The notes beneath the pieces were generated by a model that worked only from the letters and a program-made list of their open reading frames with translations, was not told the DNA's origin and ran no database searches. From SW4 sp042466115 (GTDB lineage Bacteria; Pseudomonadota; Alphaproteobacteria; Rhodobacterales; Rhodobacteraceae), in assembly GCF_042466115.1 (NCBI RefSeq), contig NZ_JAXHBQ010000001.1:1860001-1924000 (forward strand): a stretch of 64,000 nucleotides of DNA. Direction: 5' to 3'. Position 1 is the first letter of the stretch. Each line of letters starts with the position of its first letter. This document shows positions 24,596 through 32,736 of the stretch, piece after piece. Both the position numbers and the translations under genes were made by a program.

Positions 24596-25775
24596 CGCCC
24601 ACCTGCGCAATCAAATGTCTCCATTTGCCAAGGATGATCGGCTGTTCAACCGCGCGCGCATGATACGCCTGCACGTGCGGGCGCAGATCCGACCCTGCCA
24701 GCAGATCGCTGAGGGCGTTGGCAATGGCATCGGGCGTGGGCGCTGCAGGCACAACGCCAAGCTTTTCATCTGTGATCGTCTGCGCTAGCTGGCTGTCGGG
24801 TTCGACCAGCGCAAGCATGGGCAGGCCCAGTCCGATATACGTCAGCACCTTGGACGGATAGGACACGCGATAGATATCCGCAGAGAGCGAGACCAAACCC
24901 ACGTCGGCGCCCGCGATCAACCCGCGCGCCTGCGCAAAGGGCAGGAACGGTCCAAACCGCACCTGCGGATGGTCGCCCCAGCGCGCGGTCAGGTCGACCA
25001 GCGCATCGCCGTCTCCCAAAAACAGCAGTTCGGTGTCCGGTGTTCCGCTGATTGCCTGCACGGCCCCTTCGGCCAGCAAGGGCAGGTTCTGGAACCGGCC
25101 AAGGTTCCCGGCAAAGATAACGCGCCGCACACCATCGGGTTTGCGCAGGTTTTCCGGCGCTGCGTCATTTGCTGCAAAGGTATCAAGCGCCACATTGTTG
25201 ATGATGGCGATTTCAGGCAACGCGCCGCTGGTTCCGTCAATTACCGTTTGGCGCATATCCTGCGACAGAACGACAATCGCCGCCGCCGATCTGCGCGCGA
25301 TCCCGTCAAGCCAGCGCATGATCCCGACAAAGGGCGCGCGCCCCATACGCCCACCTGCGTAAACCGACACATCCGGGTGAACGTCCTGCATGTGGTAGAT
25401 GAACTTGGCCCCGACAATCCGCGCCGCCAGTGACGCGGACAACCCTGCCACGACGGGTGGAAATGTCGCGGCTGTCACCACATCGGGACGCTGGCGCAGG
25501 ATGTGGAAAAACAGCGCGATACAGTAGATCAGGACATTTGCGATCCGCAGCGGCATGTTGCCCTTGCGTTCAGCGAAAACCCAGACCCGGCGCACCTTGA
25601 CCTGCCCCAGGGTTTCGGACCGTGGCGCGCCTTGTGCACCCCGATAGGACGGCACCGAAGCAAAGACCCGCACATCATGGCCCGCATTGGCCAGGTCATC
25701 GGCAATCGTGCGTAACATCACCGCATAGGGCGCCGTGTCTGGCCAGAAATAGCGATGGGTCAGCAGGATTTTCAT
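24588..25775 (-). CDS. GT4-family glycosyltransferase, WbuB-like
   Basis: A 395-residue glycosyltransferase of GT-B fold. The N-terminal domain starts LLTHRYFWPDTAPYAVMLRTIADDLANAGHDVRVF; a hydrophobic segment (LRIANVLIYCIALFFHIL) and HMQDVHPDVSVYAG follow. The C-terminal nucleotide-binding domain has VIFAGNLGRFQNLPLL and the later acidic segment. The pattern resembles WbuB-type transferases that attach N-acetyl-L-fucosamine, matching the UDP-L-FucNAc genes at the head of this operon. Substrate specificity is inferred. It begins 9 bases after the FkbM-like gene. Confidence 0.87.
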   Translation of the reverse strand: MKILLTHRYFWPDTAPYAVMLRTIADDLANAGHDVRVFASVPSYRGAQGAPRSETLGQVKVRRVWVFAERKGNMPLRIANVLIYCIALFFHILRQRPDVVTAATFPPVVAGLSASLAARIVGAKFIYHMQDVHPDVSVYAGGRMGRAPFVGIMRWLDGIARRSAAAIVVLSQDMRQTVIDGTSGALPEIAIINNVALDTFAANDAAPENLRKPDGVRRVIFAGNLGRFQNLPLLAEGAVQAISGTPDTELLFLGDGDALVDLTARWGDHPQVRFGPFLPFAQARGLIAGADVGLVSLSADIYRVSYPSKVLTYIGLGLPMLALVEPDSQLAQTITDEKLGVVPAAPTPDAIANALSDLLAGSDLRPHVQAYHARAVEQPIILGKWRHLIAQVGDV

Positions 25776-25784
25776 ACGACATGC

Positions 25785-26543
25785 TTAGCTGTTGGCAACA
25801 CGCCGGAACGTAAAGCCGCGATCGTCGTCACCCAGATATTCATAGCCAAATTCAACCATGGATTCGGCATAACGATCACCCGTAACAGCGAGCGAGATAT
25901 ACTCCGGCCCGCCTTTGGCCAGCAAGTCCGACATGCCGTGCAGGATTTCCAGCTCGGCACCGTTTGTGGTGATTGAAATGACCTTGGGCAGGGGCAAGGC
26001 GTGTTCGGCGAACACCTTGTCCACTGTCGTGACCGGCACATCGACGCGATGATAGCCACGGCGGCGCATTTCTTCGGGGGTCGCTTCGGACAGTTCAACC
26101 ATGACGGCTGATGCGGGATGTTTTTTGGATTCGTAGAACGACAAGGTCGTATCAGACGACCAAGCACCCGCATTGACGACGATCAGCCGGTCAGAGAACC
26201 CGTTGCGCGCGCCATAAGCCTCCATGGCGCGACAGTTGTCGCTGTCCGGCTCCATGACGACCAGCTTGCCGTTACCCGATACCAGATTCATGAAATAGGC
26301 GGACCGCGAGCGACCAACCTTGAGCAAGTCTGCGGGCGCACCGATCTGAACGACAACATCATCGGTTTCGATCAGCGAATAAGGGATCGACGCCTTGCGC
26401 GCGCGCAACCCCATTTTGTACTTCAACTGTTCGGGCAATGCACCCAACACCCATGATGCCGGGCGGGTCGCGATACGCCAGACACGCTCGGGTATCAGAA
26501 GTTTGGTGCGCAGGATCAGGCCGCGATCAGATTTCGATGTCAT
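25785..26543 (-). CDS. FkbM-like methyltransferase-family protein
   Basis: A 252-residue protein resembling FkbM methyltransferases, which methylate sugar hydroxyls with SAM. The acidic end of motif II is present (LVVMEPDSDN, E98), as is the C-terminal EIL-HGM-DLL segment. Motif I, usually D-x-G-A-x-x-G, reads QIGAPAD (66-72), so the second glycine is missing and SAM binding may be weakened. ATG 26543 is chosen because the preceding codons do not align. It lies between the initiating sugar transferase and the GT4 gene, so it may decorate the repeat unit. Confidence 0.72.
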   Translation of the reverse strand: MTSKSDRGLILRTKLLIPERVWRIATRPASWVLGALPEQLKYKMGLRARKASIPYSLIETDDVVVQIGAPADLLKVGRSRSAYFMNLVSGNGKLVVMEPDSDNCRAMEAYGARNGFSDRLIVVNAGAWSSDTTLSFYESKKHPASAVMVELSEATPEEMRRRGYHRVDVPVTTVDKVFAEHALPLPKVISITTNGAELEILHGMSDLLAKGGPEYISLAVTGDRYAESMVEFGYEYLGDDDRGFTFRRVANS

Positions 26544-26601
26544 GTTCAGTTCCGTTCGTTTGTTCGGGGTCGGGTAAACCAGATGGGCCCAAGTGTCTAT
26601 T

Positions 26602-27267
26602 CTAATGGCGCGCCAGTTGATGCCATGGCATCGCGGATTGCACATCGGTTTCGTTGATCGCGACAGGCCGTCCCGCAAGAAGCAGCGCAATGGTCTTGGC
26701 CGTGCGCAACAAGACGCCCAAGTCGCGGGCAAATGTCCTGCGTTCAAGATAGGCGCGGTCGATCGCGAGTTTCTGCGGCATCACATCGTTGATGTAATGG
26801 GTTTCGGGATCGTCCTGCGCGATCTGGTCTTCGGCCGTGGCATAGTAATAGAGCGATCCCGGACTGGTCACACCCGGACGCACGCGTAGGGTTTCCATCA
26901 TCCAGTCCGTATAGGCCGATTGCACGATTTCAGGCGCTTCGGGGCGCGGACCAACCAGCGCCATCTGCCCGATCAAGACATTTACCAGTTGGGGCAATTC
27001 GTCGATCTTGGTTTTGCGCAGCAGATTGCCAAACCAGAATATCCGCGGATCCCGCCCTGCGGTGATGACAGGCCCACCCGCCACGACCCGCATCGTGCGA
27101 AACTTGATCATGCGAAACGGTTTGGCGTCCTTGCCGATCCGCGCCGCTTGATAGAACACGGGGCCGCGTGACGACACAAGAATGCCTATTGCCGCGAACA
27201 GCAACAAGGGCGCGGTCACGATCAATCCGATCAACGCAACGCAGACATCAAAAATCCGCGTGATCAT
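26602..27267 (-). CDS. Initiating undecaprenyl-phosphate sugar-1-phosphate transferase (set 1)
   Basis: A 221-residue bacterial sugar transferase of the short, PglC/WcaJ-C-terminal type. One N-terminal hydrophobic helix (IFDVCVALIGLIVTAPLLL) is followed by the catalytic core: KPFRMIKFRTM, KIDELPQLVNVLIGQMALVGPRPE and RPGVTSPGSL. It transfers a sugar phosphate from a UDP-sugar to undecaprenyl phosphate and so starts the repeat unit. The short form without extra helices is typical for enzymes using 4-amino-6-deoxy or 6-deoxy HexNAc donors; that specificity is inference. ATG overlaps the DegT stop (ATGA). Confidence 0.92.
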   Translation of the reverse strand: MITRIFDVCVALIGLIVTAPLLLFAAIGILVSSRGPVFYQAARIGKDAKPFRMIKFRTMRVVAGGPVITAGRDPRIFWFGNLLRKTKIDELPQLVNVLIGQMALVGPRPEAPEIVQSAYTDWMMETLRVRPGVTSPGSLYYYATAEDQIAQDDPETHYINDVMPQKLAIDRAYLERRTFARDLGVLLRTAKTIALLLAGRPVAINETDVQSAMPWHQLARH

Positions 27268-28412
27268 GTCAGCGCCGCCCGTACAGTGTCGATCACGTAG
27301 TCCTGTTCGTCATCTGTCATCGCCATGAACAGCGGCAGCGACACACAGCGCTCGAAATAGACATCTGCTGCGGGGAACACCGCGTTGCCACTCAGGCCCG
27401 ACCAATAGGTCATCTGATGCAGTGGGCGGTAATGCACCGAGGTGCCGATACCGGCATCACGCAAAGTTTCGATCAAGGCATTGCGATCCTGTGGCGCACC
27501 CTGATCGACCTGCACGATGTAAAGGTGCCAGGAATGGCTGTCCCCCGGCGCTGCATGTGGCGGCAAGGTCAGGGGCACGTCCGCAAATGCCGCATCATAG
27601 CGCGCGGCAAGCCGCTGTCTGGTCGCGGCAAATTCATCGACGCGGGTCAATTGCACACGTCCCATCGCCGCGGCCATATCCGTCATGTTGTATTTGAAAC
27701 CGGGTGCGACGACATCGTAAATCCAGCTGGCCTTGGTATCGGTAAAGCGGTTGAACACATCGCGGTCGATCCCGTGCAAACGCATCGTGCGACAGCGCTG
27801 TGCAATGTCGGCACTGCGCGTGGTCAGCATCCCGCCCTCGCCAGTGGTCATCGTCTTGTTCGCGTAAAAACTGAACGCGGTGACATCAGCAAAATCAGAC
27901 CCGATCAATTGCCCCGCGTGCCGCGTTGGCAAGGCATGCGCGGCATCGTCGATGATGAAAATCCCGTGCTGATCAGCAAGTGCGCGCAGCGCCGTCATGT
28001 CACAGGCTCGCCCTGCAAAATGCACCGGCATGATCGCCTTGGTGCGTTCGGTAATCGCATTGGCAGCGGCCTGAATGTCGATGCACAACGTTTTCGGGTC
28101 CATGTCCACAAACACAGGCCGCGCGCCCAAGTAACGCACGACTTCGGCGGTGGCAGTAAACGTCAGGGTCGGCACGATCACCTCGTCGCCCGCGCCGATC
28201 CCCAGCGCCTCAAGGCCAAGGTGAAGCGCAGCAGTCGCGGAATTAACCGCAATTGCTTCGACGTCATTGCCGATGAGTGCAGCAAATTCGGTCTCGAACG
28301 CGCCTGCATTTGGACCCGTTGTCAGCCAACCCGAGCGCATGCATTCACTCACGGCCGCGATTTCCGCATCGCCGATGGAGGGGCGAAAAAAGGGCACGCT
28401 GGTAATCGTCAT
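27264..28412 (-). CDS. DegT/DnrJ/EryC1-family PLP aminotransferase
   Basis: A 382-residue sugar aminotransferase that converts a 4-keto nucleotide sugar to the 4-amino sugar. K186 in SFYANKTMTTGEGG is the PLP lysine, with D156 in FIIDDAAHA. The N-terminus reads FFRPSIGDAEIAAVSECMRSGWLTTGP, given as about 8-34. The keto sugar is most likely supplied by the CapD-type dehydratase at 15037, yielding a UDP-2-acetamido-4-amino-2,4,6-trideoxyhexose for the adjacent sugar transferase. The start follows the sulfotransferase stop with no gap (TAG then ATG). Confidence 0.93.
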   Translation of the reverse strand: MTITSVPFFRPSIGDAEIAAVSECMRSGWLTTGPNAGAFETEFAALIGNDVEAIAVNSATAALHLGLEALGIGAGDEVIVPTLTFTATAEVVRYLGARPVFVDMDPKTLCIDIQAAANAITERTKAIMPVHFAGRACDMTALRALADQHGIFIIDDAAHALPTRHAGQLIGSDFADVTAFSFYANKTMTTGEGGMLTTRSADIAQRCRTMRLHGIDRDVFNRFTDTKASWIYDVVAPGFKYNMTDMAAAMGRVQLTRVDEFAATRQRLAARYDAAFADVPLTLPPHAAPGDSHSWHLYIVQVDQGAPQDRNALIETLRDAGIGTSVHYRPLHQMTYWSGLSGNAVFPAADVYFERCVSLPLFMAMTDDEQDYVIDTVRAALT

Positions 28413-29267
28413 CTACTTGTATCCATGCTGCGCGAGGGGCTGCGCGAGAATCTTGTTGATTGTATCTATATCGGCTTGGGGCAGGCCTTCCCACAGTGAC
28501 CCCTGCGATGTGGACACCCGTGCGCGCCATGTCGCCACAATTGCATCAGGGTCACAAAGTCCTAGCCAATCCACCAACCCACGCAGCGCCGCTTCGTCGT
28601 TCACCAGGTCTTCGTAGCGGATTTCATAAACACGGGGGCGGGGAATTTGGGCCAAGTCTTCACCTGCTTGCGTCACGGAGTTGCGCCATTGCCAGGCGCA
28701 GACAGCAGCCAACCCCCGGGTGGTGGCGATCTGGTCAATACCGTCGAAACGCGGCCCCCAAACGTTGCCACCCTTGCGCCCCGAAAACAGGCCGCGCAGG
28801 ATATTACCCGCAAACCAGACAGCGTAACCGATGTTTGACAGCGGCATCTGGCGCAGCTTGACCAGCAACGCGCGCCAGTCGGGTTTCGCCTGCCACATCC
28901 GCATCGCGCTTTCGGTCACATCGCGCCCGTCCCGGATCAGATGGACATAGCGCGCATCCGGGTAAACGGCATCGACAAAGGGGACGCGCAGCGTGTTCGA
29001 AACAGTCTTTTCGATCACACGTTGGCCCGCTTCGGGTTTGGCAATTCGCGCAATTGCAGCACGGATAAATCCGATCCGTTTTGGCGTTAAAGCCGCAGGA
29101 TCAAGCCGGTCTGACGGTGCATCGCCAGCGCCATAACGCCAGATGTAATTCACGTCATAAGGCACCGCCGCCAGATCTTGCGAGACCGCCAAAACATCGC
29201 GCAGGAACTTGGTCCCCGACCGCGCCGCACCGATCAAGATGACAGGGGATGCGTCAGCCGTCGTCAT
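28413..29267 (-). CDS. Sulfotransferase-domain protein (set 1, second)
   Basis: A 284-residue sulfotransferase-family protein with PAPS-binding 5' loop VILIGAARSGTKFLRDVL (about 8-25) and 3'-phosphate site YVHLIRDGRDVTESAMRMW. No signal peptide. It follows the UDP-GlcNAc 2-epimerase gene (14-base overlap) and precedes the aminotransferase without a gap. It probably sulfates a repeat-unit sugar. ATG 29267 is chosen over an upstream non-ATG start because it lines up the P-loop at the usual distance from the N-terminus. Confidence 0.85.
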   Translation of the reverse strand: MTTADASPVILIGAARSGTKFLRDVLAVSQDLAAVPYDVNYIWRYGAGDAPSDRLDPAALTPKRIGFIRAAIARIAKPEAGQRVIEKTVSNTLRVPFVDAVYPDARYVHLIRDGRDVTESAMRMWQAKPDWRALLVKLRQMPLSNIGYAVWFAGNILRGLFSGRKGGNVWGPRFDGIDQIATTRGLAAVCAWQWRNSVTQAGEDLAQIPRPRVYEIRYEDLVNDEAALRGLVDWLGLCDPDAIVATWRARVSTSQGSLWEGLPQADIDTINKILAQPLAQHGYK

Positions 29268-30408
29268 GGGTGCGAATACCGTCCCACTGATTGCTGAGCT
29301 TGGCAGTGCCAAGGATCAGGTTCACCACCCGTTCCGCCGTGTTCGTGATGCAATAGTCGGCAGGCACGGGGTACGGCGTGCCAAGTTCCGCCCGTTCGGC
29401 AAACCCCTGTGTCACCGCGGCAACGCCACCAAGAATCGTCGCCGGATCAAGGCCCGTCATTATAATACAGCCCACGTCCAGCGCTTCGGGGCGTTCGATC
29501 GCGTCACGCGGGGTGATCGCGGGAAAGCCAAGTATTGAAGACTCTTCAGCGATGGTGCCGCTATCGGACACCGCGCAGAACGCCTGCATTTGCAGGTGGT
29601 TGTAATCGTGGAACCCGAACGGTTTCATATACTGCACGCGCGCATCCAACGCCTGCCCCTCCAGCGCATCCAGCCGCTTGCGCGTGCGCGGATGGGTCGA
29701 GACGATCACCGGCATGTCGTGGGTTTCGGCCAACAGGTTCAGCGATTGCACAAGGGCTGTCAGACGGGCAGCACTATCGACGTTTTCCTCGCGGTGCAGC
29801 GAGACGATGAAATAGCCGCGCGCTGTCAGCCCAAGGCGGGACAGCACATCGGACGCCTCGATCTGCGCGCGGTATGTGTCCAGAACTTCGCGCATCGGTG
29901 AACCCGTCAGATAAATCCGGCGATGCTGGATACCTTCGGACAGCAAGTGCCGGCGCGCGTGTTCCGTATAGACCAGATTGAAATCGGCTATGTGATCGAC
30001 GATCTTGCGGTTGGTTTCTTCGGGAACGTTGCGATCAAACGACCGGTTTCCCGCTTCCATGTGATAGACGGGCACCTTCATCCGCCGCGCCATAATCGCG
30101 GAAATGGCGGAATTCGTATCACCCAGCACCAGCACCGCGTCGGGCTTTTCCACCGCGATGACACGTTCGCTTTCGGTCAGGATCTTGCCCATCGTTTCGC
30201 CAAGGGTTCCGCCGCCCGTGCCAAGAAAATGATCGGGTTTGCGCACGCCAAGATCTTCGAAAAAGACCTCGTTCAGTTCGTAGTCATAGTTCTGGCCGGT
30301 GTGGACGATCACCTGTTCGGTATAGCGATCCAGCCGATCCATCACGCAAGCAAGGCGGATAATTTCAGGGCGGGTGCCAAGGATGGTCATGACTTTCAGC
30401 TTTTGCAT
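29254..30408 (-). CDS. UDP-GlcNAc 2-epimerase-type enzyme of UDP-L-FucNAc synthesis
   Basis: A 384-residue non-hydrolysing 2-epimerase of the WecB fold, the CapG/FnlC/WbjD subgroup by context. Family segments: ILGTRPEIIRL, HTGQNYDYELNEVFFEDL, VLGDTNSAISA, HMEAGNRSFDRNVPEETNRK and SDSGTIAEESSILG. It performs the last step to UDP-N-acetyl-L-fucosamine. ATG 30408 lies in the TGATG junction with the preceding gene and has GAGGAGCC upstream. All three genes of the pathway are consecutive here. Confidence 0.93.
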   Translation of the reverse strand: MQKLKVMTILGTRPEIIRLACVMDRLDRYTEQVIVHTGQNYDYELNEVFFEDLGVRKPDHFLGTGGGTLGETMGKILTESERVIAVEKPDAVLVLGDTNSAISAIMARRMKVPVYHMEAGNRSFDRNVPEETNRKIVDHIADFNLVYTEHARRHLLSEGIQHRRIYLTGSPMREVLDTYRAQIEASDVLSRLGLTARGYFIVSLHREENVDSAARLTALVQSLNLLAETHDMPVIVSTHPRTRKRLDALEGQALDARVQYMKPFGFHDYNHLQMQAFCAVSDSGTIAEESSILGFPAITPRDAIERPEALDVGCIIMTGLDPATILGGVAAVTQGFAERAELGTPYPVPADYCITNTAERVVNLILGTAKLSNQWDGIRTHDDG

Positions 30409-31532
30409 CACAAGGCTCCTCGCACCGGATCGGCGAATGTATCAGGGTTTTCGGGATCGAACAGATCATGGGTCCAGAAAAGCGTGAGCAACGGTCCCTC
30501 GCCCACGTTTTCAATTGAATGGGTGTGCAGCGTAGGCATGTCGACGGGTGCGGGCGCAGCACCGTTCACATGGTATTCCCAAACCGCATTACCCAACACG
30601 GGGCGGATGCGGATCACGGCCTCGCCCTGCACCACCAAAAAGCGTTCCACCTTGGTCAGGTGGAAATGGTCGCCCCGCGTCACGCCGGGTTCGGTTGTTG
30701 ACAGGAACGTTTGCCCGCCACCGCCGCCCTTGACCGCCTCGAACAGGGTGCCGCGCGCGTCGGTGTTCAGTTTCAGCGGGCGGGGCCAGCCATCGGGGTA
30801 GGTCGCCGTGCGGTAGCAATTGAACAGGGCAACGGTGAAATCATCAGACAGATCAGCATAAATGTTGTGCGTGTAGCTGTCGTGGAACGCCGATAGCATC
30901 GCGAACAACTCCGGCACGGGCGTCACGCGGCCCTGCGGCGCGATCTGCCCTGTTGTGCCATTCACGACCGCATCAATCGCCGCCTGTGCTGCCACGCCTG
31001 CGTGGACCAGCTGCACCTTGCCATCAGGGTTGACGTCGGGCGTTTCGCCCTTGAGAATTTGATCGATCAGCGTCGCGGTGACGTTGTTGTAATATGGCCG
31101 TGCACCTTCGCCGAAGATGTGGGGCAGGATCAGGTCGGTGAATATTCCCACGCCTGCCAATATCGCCGCCGCACCGGATTTTGAGCGGCCATAAGGCGTG
31201 TCCGTCTGCGCGTGGATCGAATTGGCATATACGATATGCGGGGTGACTTGCGCCGTGCCACAGGCATCGACCAACCGCTGGGCAATGGCAGGGTTCGCAT
31301 TCTCAAGCACATCGTCAGGCGCGCGGTTCACCCCTGCGAAATGCAGCACCGCATCCGCGCCCGCGAGCGCCGCTGCCAGCGCGGCATCATCGTCGAAACC
31401 CGCGTGATCCAAAGTCACCAGATCAAATGGTTCCACCGCACCCCTGAACCGCGCCGCGCAGTTTTGCGCGTGCAGGCGGATCGCCGCGTGCCGACCGATC
31501 AGGCCGCCAGCACCTGTGACGACGACCTTCAC
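30408..31532 (-). CDS. CapF/FnlB-type reductase with C-terminal cupin
   Basis: A 374-residue bifunctional enzyme. The N-terminal SDR domain has the NAD(P) motif GAGGLIG (7-13). The C-terminal cupin has GDHFHLTKVERFLVVQGEA, where the histidines bind metal. In the CapE-CapF-CapG pathway it epimerises and reduces the keto sugar to UDP-2-acetamido-2,6-dideoxy-L-talose. The preferred start is GTG at 31530-31532, in a GTGA overlap with the preceding stop and giving the usual N-terminus MKVVVTGAGG; another GTG at 31545-31547 would add five residues. Confidence 0.92.
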   Translation of the reverse strand: MKVVVTGAGGLIGRHAAIRLHAQNCAARFRGAVEPFDLVTLDHAGFDDDAALAAALAGADAVLHFAGVNRAPDDVLENANPAIAQRLVDACGTAQVTPHIVYANSIHAQTDTPYGRSKSGAAAILAGVGIFTDLILPHIFGEGARPYYNNVTATLIDQILKGETPDVNPDGKVQLVHAGVAAQAAIDAVVNGTTGQIAPQGRVTPVPELFAMLSAFHDSYTHNIYADLSDDFTVALFNCYRTATYPDGWPRPLKLNTDARGTLFEAVKGGGGGQTFLSTTEPGVTRGDHFHLTKVERFLVVQGEAVIRIRPVLGNAVWEYHVNGAAPAPVDMPTLHTHSIENVGEGPLLTLFWTHDLFDPENPDTFADPVRGAL

Positions 31533-32563
31533 TTGCTTTCTGTCCACAAAGCCAACTCGTCCTGAATCTCGGGTAGGGTCAGCAACAGGTCTTTGGTGGC
31601 GGAAACGTCCAGACGCTTGGTGTTGTGGGAATGATAGTCCTCAACCTCGCCCGGCAGTTCTTCGCCCTCGGAAAAATAGGCCGAGTAATTCAGATCGCGT
31701 GCATCGCTGTGGATGCGGATGTAATCGCCAAGGTCTTCGCCCTGCGCCAGTTCCTGCGCACTGGCGAGGGTTTCAAAAAGCTTCTCACCGTGGCGCCAGC
31801 CGATGACCTCGACCGGATGATCGGGCACATCGAACAGTTCCAGCATCGCTGTCGCCAGATCGCCAATTGTCGATGCGGGGGCTTTTTTGATGAATTTGTC
31901 GCCTTGGGCGGCGTGATCGAAGGCATAGCGCACCAGTGCCACGCTATCGCGCAGCGGCATCAGGAAACGGGTCATTTCCGGCGCGGTCAGCGTGATCGGA
32001 TTGCCCGCTTTGATCTGGCGCACAAACAGCGGAATGACCGACCCACGCGAATACATCACATTGCCATAGCGCACTGTGGAAATGGTCGTTTTCGCATCCG
32101 GCCCAATTTCGCGCGCGGCAGACGCGGCCAGCTTTTCCATCATCGACTTGGAGATGCCCATGGAATTGATCGGAAACACCGCCTTGTCCGTGGACAGACA
32201 GACCAGCGACCGCACACCAGCCTCGATCGCGGCGCGGATCACGTTGTCCGAGCCGATGATATTGGTGCGCACGGCCTCCATGGGGAAAAATTCGCAGGAC
32301 GGCACCTGTTTCAGGGCGGCGGCGTGGAACACGCAGTCAACGCCTGCCATGGCCCGCTCGACGCTGGTCTTGTCGCGGATGTCACCGATGTAGAACCGCA
32401 CACGGCTGTCGCGCAGATCATTGCGCAGGGCGTCCTGCTTTTCTTCGTCGCGGCTAAAGACACGCAGTTCCTGCACCCCTGCCGCCAGCAGTTCACGCAG
32501 CATTGTTTTACCAAACGAACCTGTGCCCCCGGTGATCAAAACCGATTCTGGAAGTTGGGTCAT
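31529..32563 (-). CDS. UDP-GlcNAc 4,6-dehydratase (5-inverting), CapE/FnlA type
   Basis: A 344-residue soluble SDR enzyme. NAD(P) motif GGTGSFG (12-18), substrate segment AAALKQVPSCEFFP, active-site CLSTDKAVFPINSMGISK, and MTRFLM. It starts UDP-L-FucNAc synthesis by dehydrating and C5-inverting UDP-GlcNAc. It is the first gene of the 12-gene minus-strand operon; ATG 32563 has GAGGG upstream. The divergent region 32564-32736 holds its promoter. Confidence 0.94.
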   Translation of the reverse strand: MTQLPESVLITGGTGSFGKTMLRELLAAGVQELRVFSRDEEKQDALRNDLRDSRVRFYIGDIRDKTSVERAMAGVDCVFHAAALKQVPSCEFFPMEAVRTNIIGSDNVIRAAIEAGVRSLVCLSTDKAVFPINSMGISKSMMEKLAASAAREIGPDAKTTISTVRYGNVMYSRGSVIPLFVRQIKAGNPITLTAPEMTRFLMPLRDSVALVRYAFDHAAQGDKFIKKAPASTIGDLATAMLELFDVPDHPVEVIGWRHGEKLFETLASAQELAQGEDLGDYIRIHSDARDLNYSAYFSEGEELPGEVEDYHSHNTKRLDVSATKDLLLTLPEIQDELALWTESK

Positions 32564-32683
32564 ACGCAGCCCTCATAAAGAACAAGAAGGCTGTATCGCC
32601 TTGCTGGCGCACTCCTATAGCACAAGGCGCTTTATGAAAAGGAGCGTATGGCGATGTGCGGCCAAAGGTGGACAAAGCGCGCA

Positions 32684-32713
32684 TTACGCCATTATGCTGA
32701 CTTATTGTATAGA
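32684..32713 (+). promoter_or_regulatory. Possible promoter of the RTX gene
   Basis: TTACGC (32684-32689), 18-base spacer, TATAGA (32708-32713), about 24 bases before the start codon. The -35 is poor. The divergent 173-base region 32564-32736 must also drive the capE-type operon. Confidence 0.3.
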
Positions 32714-32736
32714 AATCAAAGTTTTTGGGGGAAAAC

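Noticed and set aside
27417..28499. A 360-codon open frame on the plus strand
   Set aside because: Antisense to the DegT gene, whose PLP motifs are complete; no domain in the antisense product.
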